Shown here one piece after another: positions 25,448 through 34,400 of a stretch of DNA of 64,000 nucleotides (positions are counted from its first letter, which is position 1; every line of letters starts with the position of its first letter). Source of the DNA: Mailhella massiliensis (GTDB lineage Bacteria > Desulfobacterota > Desulfovibrionia > Desulfovibrionales > Desulfovibrionaceae); assembly GCF_900155525.1 (NCBI RefSeq), contig NZ_LT706952.1, positions 1,066,624 through 1,130,623 of the forward strand, written 5' to 3'. The translations under genes and the position numbers were made by a program. A model generated the notes under the pieces. That model was given only the letters and a program-made list of their open reading frames with translations. It was not told where the DNA came from and ran no database searches.

Positions 25448-26509
25448 CTAGGCGTGCCCGGCAAAAGCCGCACCGGCGCGGGCAGCGCCCCACAGCCCGG
25501 CCTGCGGATGACGGTTCACCCATACGGGAATCTCGGCAAGCAACTGCCTGCGAGCCTCCCTTTCCCGGAAGAACTCCTCTGCAAATTCTCCGTGCCGCAC
25601 GAGGGCCGGGCTTTTTTCCGCCACGCCCCCCGTCAGTACCAGCGCCTGAGGCAGCAGCGCAAGCGCGGCCATACGGCAGAACCGGCCGTAAAAACGCGCA
25701 TACCATGCGCAGCATTCGGAACCGGCAAATCCCGGCTCCGCCGTAAACAGCGCCGGTTCCGCAGCCGTTCCGCTCAGATACTCGTAAAGACGCGCCAGTC
25801 CGGGACCGGAAAGCACATGTTCCGCCGTTACCGGCCCGCCGCCCAGTCTTCCGGCAAGCCAGTCGGCAAAGTCTCTCTCCCTCCCGCCTTCAAAGGGAAA
25901 AGGCATGTGCCCGCCTTCCGATGCAAGAACGCGCGAGCCCCGGGACGCCCCGTCTCCGGGCAGAAGCCAGGCCGCGCCGAGCCCCGTGCCCGCGCCGAGC
26001 ACCGCCACGGGAGCACGGCTTTCCGCAAGCCCCGTGCCCGCGCCGAGCACCGCCACGGGAGCACGGCTTTCCGCAAGGCCGGAAAGAGCCGCAAAGTCAA
26101 AACGCTCCGCGCAGGCAGAGACGCCGCGCCCCGGCAGGAGCAGTTCCGCCTCGCGCATGGCGGGAGAAAGGCAGGCCCAGGCCTGCGCCTCGAAATCGTT
26201 CATCACCAGGCACCGCGCTCCGGGGAAACGGGCCAGGGCAGGCCCCGCCTCCACACGAAAGGAAGCGTTGGTCATGGACACGCCCCCGTCCTTCACGGGA
26301 CCGGCTGCGGCAAAAATCAGCAAAGATACTTTTTTCCATTTCTCTGCATCTTCCGGCCGACAAGCAAAAATTTTCTCAAGCAGCGCATCGAAGCTATCGC
26401 ATACCGAAGGAACAACCACCCCTTCTTTTATTGATATCTCTCCGCCATTACAGGAAAACCTGAAAAAACGGCTTCGGGTTCCGCCAATATCGGCCGCAAG
26501 CATATCCAT
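25448..26509 (-). CDS. glk: Glucokinase (Glk/PF02685 type) with an internal 16-residue duplication
   Basis: The 353-residue protein has the glucokinase landmarks: MLAADIGGTRSRF (phosphate 1), AAAGPVKDGGVSMTN, MNDFEAQAWA (sugar-binding Asn-Asp), GAGTGLG (phosphate 2), ASEGGHMPF, and VLTGGVAEKSP (adenosine loop). It would phosphorylate glucose released from glycogen by the neighbouring glucan enzymes. Residues 145-160 are repeated exactly as 161-176, both ending LGAGTG, so the phosphate-2 loop is present twice and only the second copy continues into the normal LG. The insert may distort the active site. ATG 26509 is chosen because GGAGG stands 6 nt upstream. It is divergent from the debranching-enzyme gene. 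Confidence 0.9.
   Translation of the reverse strand: MDMLAADIGGTRSRFFRFSCNGGEISIKEGVVVPSVCDSFDALLEKIFACRPEDAEKWKKVSLLIFAAAGPVKDGGVSMTNASFRVEAGPALARFPGARCLVMNDFEAQAWACLSPAMREAELLLPGRGVSACAERFDFAALSGLAESRAPVAVLGAGTGLAESRAPVAVLGAGTGLGAAWLLPGDGASRGSRVLASEGGHMPFPFEGGRERDFADWLAGRLGGGPVTAEHVLSGPGLARLYEYLSGTAAEPALFTAEPGFAGSECCAWYARFYGRFCRMAALALLPQALVLTGGVAEKSPALVRHGEFAEEFFREREARRQLLAEIPVWVNRHPQAGLWGAARAGAAFAGHA
25981..26076. repeat. Perfect 48-bp in-frame tandem duplication inside glk
   Basis: Two identical 48-bp units (25981-26028, 26029-26076) lie directly adjacent. Each encodes 16 residues including the GAGTG phosphate loop. There are no mismatches, implying a recent event or ongoing slippage. 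Confidence 0.95.
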
Positions 26510-26744
26510 GTCGAACCTCCCTGCATGGCCATGCAGATAGCACAGACACGGCAACATTGCCATGCCCGGGCAAACAAGATATCATTCTCATGGGAAAGGG
26601 GCTTTTCCGCGCCCTGAAAAGGGACTATGCTCTTTTCTTCACCTGTGACCCCTCAAAGCTTGCCATTTCGGCGCAGCGTGCCAGAATCCCGGGCTCGCCC
26701 TCCTTTTTCCTGACGGGCAGGATTTTCCCAAATCAGAGTTTTTC

Positions 26745-28841
26745 ATGGAATATCATATTCGTCCAGATACGTCACACCCCACCAGCAACATGAACCGGGA
26801 ATGGCTCCTCACCAACACTCTGGGGGACTATTCCTCCGGCACCGCACAGGGATGCAATACCCGCCGCTATCACGGACTGCTGGCCGTACAGACCCCTTCG
26901 GGGCGATATATGCTCCTTTCCTCTCTTGAAGATTCCGTTGCGGTGAACGGCAGGGTCATTCCCCTTTCCAGCCGCGTTCACCCCGGCGTCATCTATCCCG
27001 AAGGCTGGCGTTTTCTCAAGGAAGTCGTCTGCGATCACGACGGCGTGACCTTCGCCTTCCGCCTTTCCGGCGAAGGAGAGGAGGAAATCACGCTGCTCCG
27101 CTCCCTTATTCTCGACAGAAATTCCTCGCGCCTCATCATCCGCTATGCTCTTGCCGATACTCCCGCCGCCCGGGAACTCGGCCCCGTGCGCATCGTGCTC
27201 CGCCCCCTGCTCTCCGGCCGGAACATCAACCACCTTTCCTCTTCCGAAGATTCCGCCTTCTCCCTCCACACGCTGGGCAAGGAATATGCCGAGTACCCCG
27301 GCTTCTCCTTCCAGGCGGGAAAAGACGTGCCGCCCCTGTACATGCAGATTTCCCACCCCGGGCTGCACCGTTCCGCCTTCGCCTCCTCCCCCGACTGGTA
27401 TTTCAAGGTGCTCTACCCCGTGGAGAAGGAACGCGGTTACGATTTTTCGGAAGATCTGCTCATGCCGGGCGAGTTTTCCGCCACGCTCGAGGCCGGATTC
27501 CCGCTCTGGATTTCCGCCGGTACCGGGCCGCTTTCCCTGGCGCCGGAAACCGTGTGGGAACGCCATGCGGCCACCGCTCCCAGGCCCGTGTTCAAGGAAG
27601 CGGTTCTGGAACATCTGCGCCGCGAGAACGACCGCTTTCTCATCACCGCAGGCGGCGAAGCCGTCGTGCCTGCGGGCTATCACTGGTTCGGCCCCTGGGG
27701 GCGCGACACGCTCATCGCCCTGCCCGGGCTCACCTTCCTTTCCGGCAGACTGAAGGAAGGCAAGGCCATACTGCGCCAGATAGGCGGCACGGTGAAAAAC
27801 GGCCTCGTGCCCAATCTCATCGGCGCGGGCAACGGAGAACCGGCCTTCAACTCCGCCGACGCCTCGCTGTGGTACATGCTGGCCGTGCATCGTCTGGCCA
27901 TTGCCTGCCCGAAGGAAATGCCCTTCATCAAAAGAACCTGCTGGCCCGTCATCAAGGACATTCTGCACAGCTTCGCCGCAGGCACCATGCCCGATGAAAA
28001 CGGCGACATGCTCGTATATGCCGACGAGGAAGGCCTGCTGCATACCGGAAACGCGACGACGCAGCTCACCTGGATGGACGCCTCCATAGACGGCATACCC
28101 GTCACGCCCCGTCACGGCTGCGCGGTGGAGCTGAACGCCCTGTGGTTCGACGCCCTTTCCTTTGCCAAGGAACTGGCCGGAACCTTTGAAGAAATGCCGC
28201 CCGCGGAAACGGCGCTGCTGCCCCGCCTGAAAAAGGCGTTCAACCGTGTCTTCCGACCTTCGGAAGAAGACGCCGCTCTCATGGGCGGGGGCCTGTACGA
28301 CACCTGGCACCCCGAAGAAGGTCCGGGCAGACATATACGCCCCAACCAGATCTTCGCCGTGGCCGTGCCCTGTTCCCCCCTGCCGCAGAAGATACAGGCC
28401 TCCGTGGTGAAATGCGTGCGCGAACATCTGCTCACGCCCTTCGGACTGCGCACGCTTTCCCCCTCCGATCCCGAATATCGGCCCGTATGCCGGGGCGCGC
28501 AGAAGGAACGCGACAAGGCCTATCATCAGGGCACGGTATGGCCGTGGCCCGCGGGCGCGTACATGGACGCCGTGGTAAAAACGGCCCGTACGCCCAAGGC
28601 CGTGCGCGACGCGATCACCGCGCTCACGCCGCTCTTCACCGTGCACCTTCAGGAGGCCGGTCTGGGCAGCATGTCGGAAATTTTCGACGGAGAGGCGCCC
28701 CATACGCCGGGGGGCTGCATCGCGCAGGCCTGGAGTTCTGCGGAAGCTCTCCGTCTGCTGCTCACCATCAAACACTATAACACGGGAGAATGGAAACGCT
28801 GGCTGGATTCCCTTGAGGAAGCCGGCCGGGACATCCGTTAA
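26745..28841 (+). CDS. Glycogen debranching enzyme (amylo-alpha-1,6-glucosidase family)
   Basis: The 698-residue protein has the archaeal/bacterial-type GDE layout: an N-terminal beta domain (REWLLTNTLGDYSSGTAQGCNTRRYHGLLAV) and a C-terminal (alpha/alpha)6 GH133-like barrel with YHWFGPWGRDTLIALPGLTF, WMDASIDGIPVTPRHGCAVELNALWF and YHQGTVWPWPAGAYMDA. The acidic catalytic residues expected in GRDT and near the C-terminus are present. It removes alpha-1,6 branches of glycogen in the cytoplasm. It is the first of four co-directional glucan genes, spaced 41, 3 and 92 nt. The ribosome site is weak (AGAG, 6 nt). Confidence 0.92.
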   Translation: MEYHIRPDTSHPTSNMNREWLLTNTLGDYSSGTAQGCNTRRYHGLLAVQTPSGRYMLLSSLEDSVAVNGRVIPLSSRVHPGVIYPEGWRFLKEVVCDHDGVTFAFRLSGEGEEEITLLRSLILDRNSSRLIIRYALADTPAARELGPVRIVLRPLLSGRNINHLSSSEDSAFSLHTLGKEYAEYPGFSFQAGKDVPPLYMQISHPGLHRSAFASSPDWYFKVLYPVEKERGYDFSEDLLMPGEFSATLEAGFPLWISAGTGPLSLAPETVWERHAATAPRPVFKEAVLEHLRRENDRFLITAGGEAVVPAGYHWFGPWGRDTLIALPGLTFLSGRLKEGKAILRQIGGTVKNGLVPNLIGAGNGEPAFNSADASLWYMLAVHRLAIACPKEMPFIKRTCWPVIKDILHSFAAGTMPDENGDMLVYADEEGLLHTGNATTQLTWMDASIDGIPVTPRHGCAVELNALWFDALSFAKELAGTFEEMPPAETALLPRLKKAFNRVFRPSEEDAALMGGGLYDTWHPEEGPGRHIRPNQIFAVAVPCSPLPQKIQASVVKCVREHLLTPFGLRTLSPSDPEYRPVCRGAQKERDKAYHQGTVWPWPAGAYMDAVVKTARTPKAVRDAITALTPLFTVHLQEAGLGSMSEIFDGEAPHTPGGCIAQAWSSAEALRLLLTIKHYNTGEWKRWLDSLEEAGRDIR

Positions 28842-28882
28842 CAGAGTTTTTCATTTTATCCGATATAACGGGGGATAACATA

Positions 28883-30211
28883 ATGCGCGTTCTGATGCTT
28901 GGATGGGAATTTCCGCCGCATATCAGCGGCGGGCTGGGGACGGCCTGCTACGGCATAACGCAGGGGCTTATGGAAAAAGGAACGGACATCGCCTTCATCC
29001 TGCCCAGCATGAAGGCCGATTCGTCGCCGAGCGGAACCTTTCTTCGTTCCGCCTCCGGCATTCCCATTTCGCGGGCCCTGAAAAAGGCCGTGGAAAAGGT
29101 GCACCAGCAGCAGGAGGCCGATGAGTTCGCCCACCTGTTCATGCGCCCCGTAAGCGCAAGACTCAATCCTTACGGCAGCTACGAATTCGGCCGGCGCGAC
29201 ATCGACCCCGACGTTTTCCGGGAAAACGACCAGTATGTCGAGGAGATCAGCCACTTCCGGGGCGGATACCACGACGACCTCATGGACGAGGTGTACCGCT
29301 TCAGCACCGCCGCCACCGCCGTGGTGCTGGAAGAACACATGAAGAAGAAGGCCGACGTCATCCATGCCCACGACTGGATGACCTACCCGGCCGCCATCGC
29401 GGCCAGCCGCCTGAGCGGACTGCCCTTCGTCGCGCATCTGCACGCCACGGAGTTTGACCGCTGCGGCGATCACGGCTATGATAAGATATACAACATCGAA
29501 CGCGACGGTCTGCAGGCTGCGGATCACGTCATCGCGGTCAGCCAGCGCACCAAGCAGGTGGCCGTGGAACGCTACGGCGTTCCGCCGGAAAAGGTTTCCG
29601 TGGTGTACAACGGCGCCTTCCTGCATGAGGAAATTCCCACCTTCGAGATTCCCGAACTTGTCCGGGAGGAGAAGCGCGTCCTGTTCATGGGCCGCGTCAC
29701 CTTCCAGAAGGGGCCGGAATACTTCGTGGAAGCCGCGCGCCTCGTGCTCAACGAAATGCCCGACGTGCGCTTCATCATGGCCGGCAACGGCGACCTTCTG
29801 CCGCGGATGATCCGCCGCGTCGCGCAGCTGCGCATGGGCAGCCGTTTCCACTTCCCCGGCTTCATGCGCGGCAGGGAAGTGCAGCGCATGTATTCCATGG
29901 CCGACCTTTACGTCATGCCCAGCGTGTCCGAACCGTTCGGCATCGCTCCGCTGGAAGCTCTGCAGTGCGGCGCGCCCATTCTGCTTTCCAAGCAGTCGGG
30001 CTGCGCCGAAGTGCTGCCCGGAGCCCTGACCGTGGACTACTGGGACGTGCGTCAGATGGCCGACAGAATCCTTGACGTGCTGAACCATCCCGACATGGCC
30101 GCCGAAAGCCTCAGGCTCTGCCAGGAAGCGCTGCAGACCCTCACCTGGGAACGCGCCGCCGACGGCATTCTCGATGCCTACGCCCATGTCTGCCCCAATG
30201 CCCGGAGTTGA
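28883..30211 (+). CDS. GT4-family glycosyltransferase (glycogen synthase-like)
   Basis: The 442-residue enzyme has a GT-B fold: an N-terminal domain starting MRVLMLGWEFPPHISGGLGTACYGIT (the KxGGLG-like acceptor motif of starch/glycogen synthases appears as ISGGLG) and a GT4 C-terminal domain with RVLFMGRVTFQKGPEYFVEAAR and MPSVSEPFGIAPLEALQCGAP (the Ex7E nucleotide-sugar motif). It presumably extends alpha-glucan or a related polysaccharide with a nucleotide-glucose. It lies 41 nt after the debranching enzyme gene and 3 nt before the GH57 gene. Its exact role beside the GT3 domain downstream is unclear; a maltosyl or primer-forming step is possible. Confidence 0.88.
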   Translation: MRVLMLGWEFPPHISGGLGTACYGITQGLMEKGTDIAFILPSMKADSSPSGTFLRSASGIPISRALKKAVEKVHQQQEADEFAHLFMRPVSARLNPYGSYEFGRRDIDPDVFRENDQYVEEISHFRGGYHDDLMDEVYRFSTAATAVVLEEHMKKKADVIHAHDWMTYPAAIAASRLSGLPFVAHLHATEFDRCGDHGYDKIYNIERDGLQAADHVIAVSQRTKQVAVERYGVPPEKVSVVYNGAFLHEEIPTFEIPELVREEKRVLFMGRVTFQKGPEYFVEAARLVLNEMPDVRFIMAGNGDLLPRMIRRVAQLRMGSRFHFPGFMRGREVQRMYSMADLYVMPSVSEPFGIAPLEALQCGAPILLSKQSGCAEVLPGALTVDYWDVRQMADRILDVLNHPDMAAESLRLCQEALQTLTWERAADGILDAYAHVCPNARS

Positions 30212-30214
30212 GCC

Positions 30215-31399
30215 ATGCCTTCCGTATGCTTTACCTTTGAAGTTCATCAGCCCTGCCGTTTACGCCCCTACGGATTCTTCGACATGGGGGCGAAGAACGA
30301 CTATGAAGATGTGGAACTGAACCGCAGCATCATCCGCAAGGTGGCCCAAACCTGCTACCTGCCCATGAACGCGCTGCTTCTTGAGCTTATCGAACGTCAT
30401 CAGGGACGCTTCCGCGTATCGTTTTCCCTTTCCGGCACCGTCATCGAGCAGCTCGAGACCTATGCGCCGGAGGCTCTGGAAAGCTTCAAGGCCCTTGCCC
30501 GTACAGGCTGTGTGGAATTTCTGGATGAAACCGACAACCACGGTCTCTCCTGCCTCTTCTCCGAAGAGGAATTCCGCGCGACGGTACGCCGCCACCGCGA
30601 ACGTATGCACGAGCTGTTCGGCCAGCATCCCCGCGCCTTCCGCAACACCGAGCTCATCTACAGCAACGACGTGGCCCGCATGGCGGAGGACATGGGCTAT
30701 GCCGTCATCCTCGCCGAAGGCGCGGCCGACGTGCTCGACTGGCGCAGCCCGCACTTCGTCTACCGTCCTGAAGGCTGCCCGGGCATGAAGCTCATGCTGA
30801 CGAGTCCCTCTCTTTCCGCCGACATCGCCTCCCGCTTCTCCGACCGTTCGTGGGCGGCCTATCCGCTCATGGCCGAAACCTACGCCCACTGGCTGCGCAG
30901 CGTGAAAGGCAACGGAGAAGTCATCAACCTTTCCATGAACTACGAAAGCTTCGGTGAACATCAGGGCGCCGAAACGGGCATTTTCGAGTTCATGCACGCT
31001 CTGCCGGATCAGATTCTGAGCGACCCGGAATTCGACTTCCTCACCGTATCCGAGGCGGCCGACCGCTACGGCGCCTACGCCGCGCTGGATGTTCCCTACC
31101 CCATGTCCCGGGCGGGCGACCTTGCTCCCTGGCTCGGCAACGACATGCAGAAGGACGCCTTCCGCGCCCTCTGCGAATGTCAGGGGCTGGTGGACTACCT
31201 CAACGATGAAGAACTCACCGGAATATGGAGGAAACTGCAGACATCCGATCACCTCTACTACATGGGTACCATCCGCACCTCGGACGGCAACGCGTACCCG
31301 GCTCTGTCGCCTTACGGGACGCCCCTTGAGGCCTATACCAACTTCATGAACATTCTGGCGGACTTGCGCATACGGCTCGTTGCCAAATCCAACCAGTAG
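30215..31399 (+). CDS. Glycoside hydrolase family 57 (alpha-amylase/4-alpha-glucanotransferase-like)
   Basis: The 394-residue protein begins with the GH57 hallmark VCFTFEVHQPCRLRPYGFFDM (catalytic-domain His in VHQP). It continues with HPRAFRNTELIYSNDVARMAEDMGYAVILAEGA, where the nucleophile Glu is in the RNTELIY strand, and LSMNYESFGEHQGAETGIFEFMHALP. It has no signal peptide, so it acts on cytoplasmic alpha-glucan. GH57 members include amylases, glucanotransferases and branching enzymes; no separate glgB is seen in the cluster, so a branching role should be considered, although GH57 branching enzymes are usually longer. Length here fits the amylase-like group. Confidence 0.88.
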   Translation: MPSVCFTFEVHQPCRLRPYGFFDMGAKNDYEDVELNRSIIRKVAQTCYLPMNALLLELIERHQGRFRVSFSLSGTVIEQLETYAPEALESFKALARTGCVEFLDETDNHGLSCLFSEEEFRATVRRHRERMHELFGQHPRAFRNTELIYSNDVARMAEDMGYAVILAEGAADVLDWRSPHFVYRPEGCPGMKLMLTSPSLSADIASRFSDRSWAAYPLMAETYAHWLRSVKGNGEVINLSMNYESFGEHQGAETGIFEFMHALPDQILSDPEFDFLTVSEAADRYGAYAALDVPYPMSRAGDLAPWLGNDMQKDAFRALCECQGLVDYLNDEELTGIWRKLQTSDHLYYMGTIRTSDGNAYPALSPYGTPLEAYTNFMNILADLRIRLVAKSNQ

Positions 31400-31412
31400 C
31401 CATACCAAAGAA

Positions 31413-31468
31413 CCAACGCCGCGGCCCCGCTCTCCCCGTTCCGGGGAAAGCGAGGCCCTTCGCGTTGG
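31413..31468 (+). promoter_or_regulatory. Long intergenic stem-loop between GH57 and GT3-GT35 genes
   Basis: The whole gap folds back on itself: CCAACGC/GCGTTGG at the base, then GGCC/GGCC, CGCT/AGCG and TCCCC/GGGGA around a tiny loop. No T tract follows, and the ACGGAG ribosome site of the next gene lies free at 31481. It probably stabilises the 3' end of the upstream message or marks an RNase site that sets different levels of the two parts of the operon. Confidence 0.6.
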
Positions 31469-31491
31469 AATCCACCCTTTACGGAGTTTCC

Positions 31492-34400
31492 ATGAACCAA
31501 CCTTCACGCACCCACCTTTTCGAGGTCAGCTGGGAAGTGTGCAACAAAGTCGGCGGCATTTATGAAGTCGTCGCAAGCAAGGCGCAGCAGGCCATGAACG
31601 CCTACAACGGCGAGTATTTCCTCATCGGCCCGGACACCAAGAAAAACACGGAGTTCACCGAGACGGACGAACCCTGCTGGGACGCTCTGCGTTACCCCCT
31701 GAAGGACAAGGATCTGCGCTGCCGCTTCGGCCGCTGGGAAATCCCCGGCCGTCCGCGCGTCATCCTCGTGGACTTCAACGGCCGCCACGACTCGAATCAG
31801 ATACTGCGCCAGCTCTGGGAACGCTACGGCGTCGACTCTCTTTCCGGCGGCTGGGACTATATCGAACCCGTGCTGTTCAGCTACACCTGCGGCGAAGTCA
31901 TCGCCACCATCCATCAGGTTCTCGCCACGCGCAACAAGAGCCACGGCGTGGCCCACTTCCATGAATGGATGTGCGGCGCGGGCATTCTCGCCCTCAAGCA
32001 GCTCGCGCCCACCATGGGTACGGTGTTCACCACCCACGCCACCGTGCTCGGCCGCGCCATGGCCGGCAACGGCGTGGACATCTACGCCCGCATGTCGGAA
32101 ATCTCTCCCTCGCAGGAAGCCTACCGCTACAACGTCACGGCCAAGTGCTCCATGGAAACCGTGAGCGCCCGCGAGGCCGACGTGTTCACCACGGTGAGCG
32201 GCATCACCGCCGAAGAGGCCCGCGTCTTCCTCGGCCGCACGCCCGACATCATCACCGACAACGGGCTCGATCTTTCCGTCATCCACGACTACAGCGCCGA
32301 CCGCGAAAGCGCCCTGAAGAACCGTGAAAAGCTCCTTGCGCCCGTAAGCCGCCTGCTCCGCCGGGAAATCACCCCCGATACCCGCATTCTCGTCATTTCC
32401 GGCCGCTACGAGTATCACAACAAGGGCGTGGACCTCTTCCTCGACGCGCTCGCCAAGGCCAAGAAGTCCATGAAGAACACCTCCAACAAGGTGCTCGCGC
32501 TCATGCTCATGATGGGCGGCCATACCGGCGTGAACGAAAAGGCCATAAGCGGCGATCCTTCCGTGACGGCCGATCCTTCCATGCCCGAAGCCGGCTTCAT
32601 CACCAGCCATCAGGTCTACGACGCTCCCAACGATCCCATTCTCACCACCTGCCGCCGCCTCGGTCTGAACAACGAGAAGGACGACAACGTGCAGGTCGTG
32701 TTCGTTCCCGCTCTGCTCGACGGGCACGACGGCTTCTTCAACATGCCCTATTTCGACGTGCTCTCCGGCTGCGATCTCGGCGTGTTCCCCTCCTGGTACG
32801 AGCCCTGGGGCTATACTCCCCATGAAAGCGCCGCCTACAGCGTGCCCACCGTCACCACCGATCTTTCCGGCTTCGGCCTCTGGATCCGCCAGATGGAAAA
32901 CGAAATCGGCATCCAGCCCGGCATAGGCGTCATCGCCCGCCGCAACGCCGATTACGCCCGCACCGTGGATTCTCTGGCCGACGTCATCGTTCACTGCGCT
33001 TCCTGCTCCGCCGAGGAACTCGACCAGCGCCGCCGCACCGTGCGCGCCGCCGCAGCCCACGCCTCGTGGGATCAGTTCTTCCAGCTCTACAGACAGGCCT
33101 ACGACATGGCCAACGAAAAGGCCCACTCCCGTCGTTTCGCCTCCAGCCACAAAGCATCCTCCATCTCCAAGGAACTCGCCATGCGTCCTTCTTCCATCCC
33201 CTTCCTGCGCACGCTTAACGCCGTGTCGGAACTGCCCGCCGAACTGAGCCGCCTGCGCGACCTTGCCAACAACGTCTGGTGGTGCTGGCAGCCCGAAGCC
33301 ATGGCTCTCTTCAAGGGAATGGACCCCGATCTGTGGGAGGAATCCGGCCACAATCCCATCGCCATGGTGGAACGTACCTCGCCGAGCCGTCTGCACGACC
33401 TTGCCGCCGACGTCACCTTCGTGACGCGTCTGAACAAGCTCGCCGAAGAATTCGACGCCTACATGGCGCAGCCGCTCGTCACCGACACGCTGGAAGACGG
33501 CACCACGGTGATTTCCCCCGAACGTCCCATCGCCTACTTCTCCACGGAATACGGTCTGCATGAAAGCCTGCAGCTCTATTCCGGCGGCCTCGGCGTGCTT
33601 TCCGGCGATCACCTGAAGTCCTCCAGCGACGAACGCCTTCCCCTCATCGGCGTGGGCCTGTTCTACCTGAACGGCTACTTCCAGCAGACCGTGGACAAGC
33701 GCGGCCATCAGAACCCGCAGTACCCCGAAAATCAGCCCGCGTGCCTACCCCTCGAAGCCATGCTCGACGACAAGGGCGACCCGCTCATGATTTCCCTGCC
33801 CCTCGGTTCCCGCACCCTGTACGCCCGCATCTGGAAGCTGCAGGTGGGCCGCGTGCCGCTGTATCTCATGGATACCAACGTATCCAAGAACAACGACGAC
33901 GACCGCCGCATCACCGCGCGTCTCTATGAGGCCGACCGCGACGTGCGTATGCGTCAGGAAATCCTGCTGGGCATCGGCGGCGTGCGTATGCTGGCCGCAC
34001 TCGGCATCACGCCTTCCGTCTGGCACATGAACGAAGGTCATTCCGCCTTCCTCGTGCTGGAACGCCTGCGCCAGCACATGAAGGGCGACGACCTCACCCT
34101 GGAAGAAGCCAAGACCCTCGTGCGCAGCTCCTGCGTGTTCACCACGCACACCCCCGTGGACGCCGGCAACGAACGCTTCTCCGTGGATCTCATGCACCGC
34201 TACTTCCCGCCCTTCGCCGAAATGCTCGGTCTGGAATGGGCGGACTTCCTCGCTCTCGGCCGTCAGGACGGAGGCGATCCCAACAACTTCGACATGACGG
34301 TGCTCGCCCTGCGCATGTCCTCCCAGGCCAACGGCGTGAGCGCCATGCACGGCATGGTTTCCCGCCGCATGTGGCGCAACATCTGGAAGGGCTTCGCCGA

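Noticed and set aside
26660-26690. Second sigma-54 promoter upstream of glk (CTGGCACGCTGCGCC on the minus strand)
   Set aside because: The -24-like TGGCACG is good, but the base pair 10 nt further is CG, not GC, so the essential -12 element is missing.
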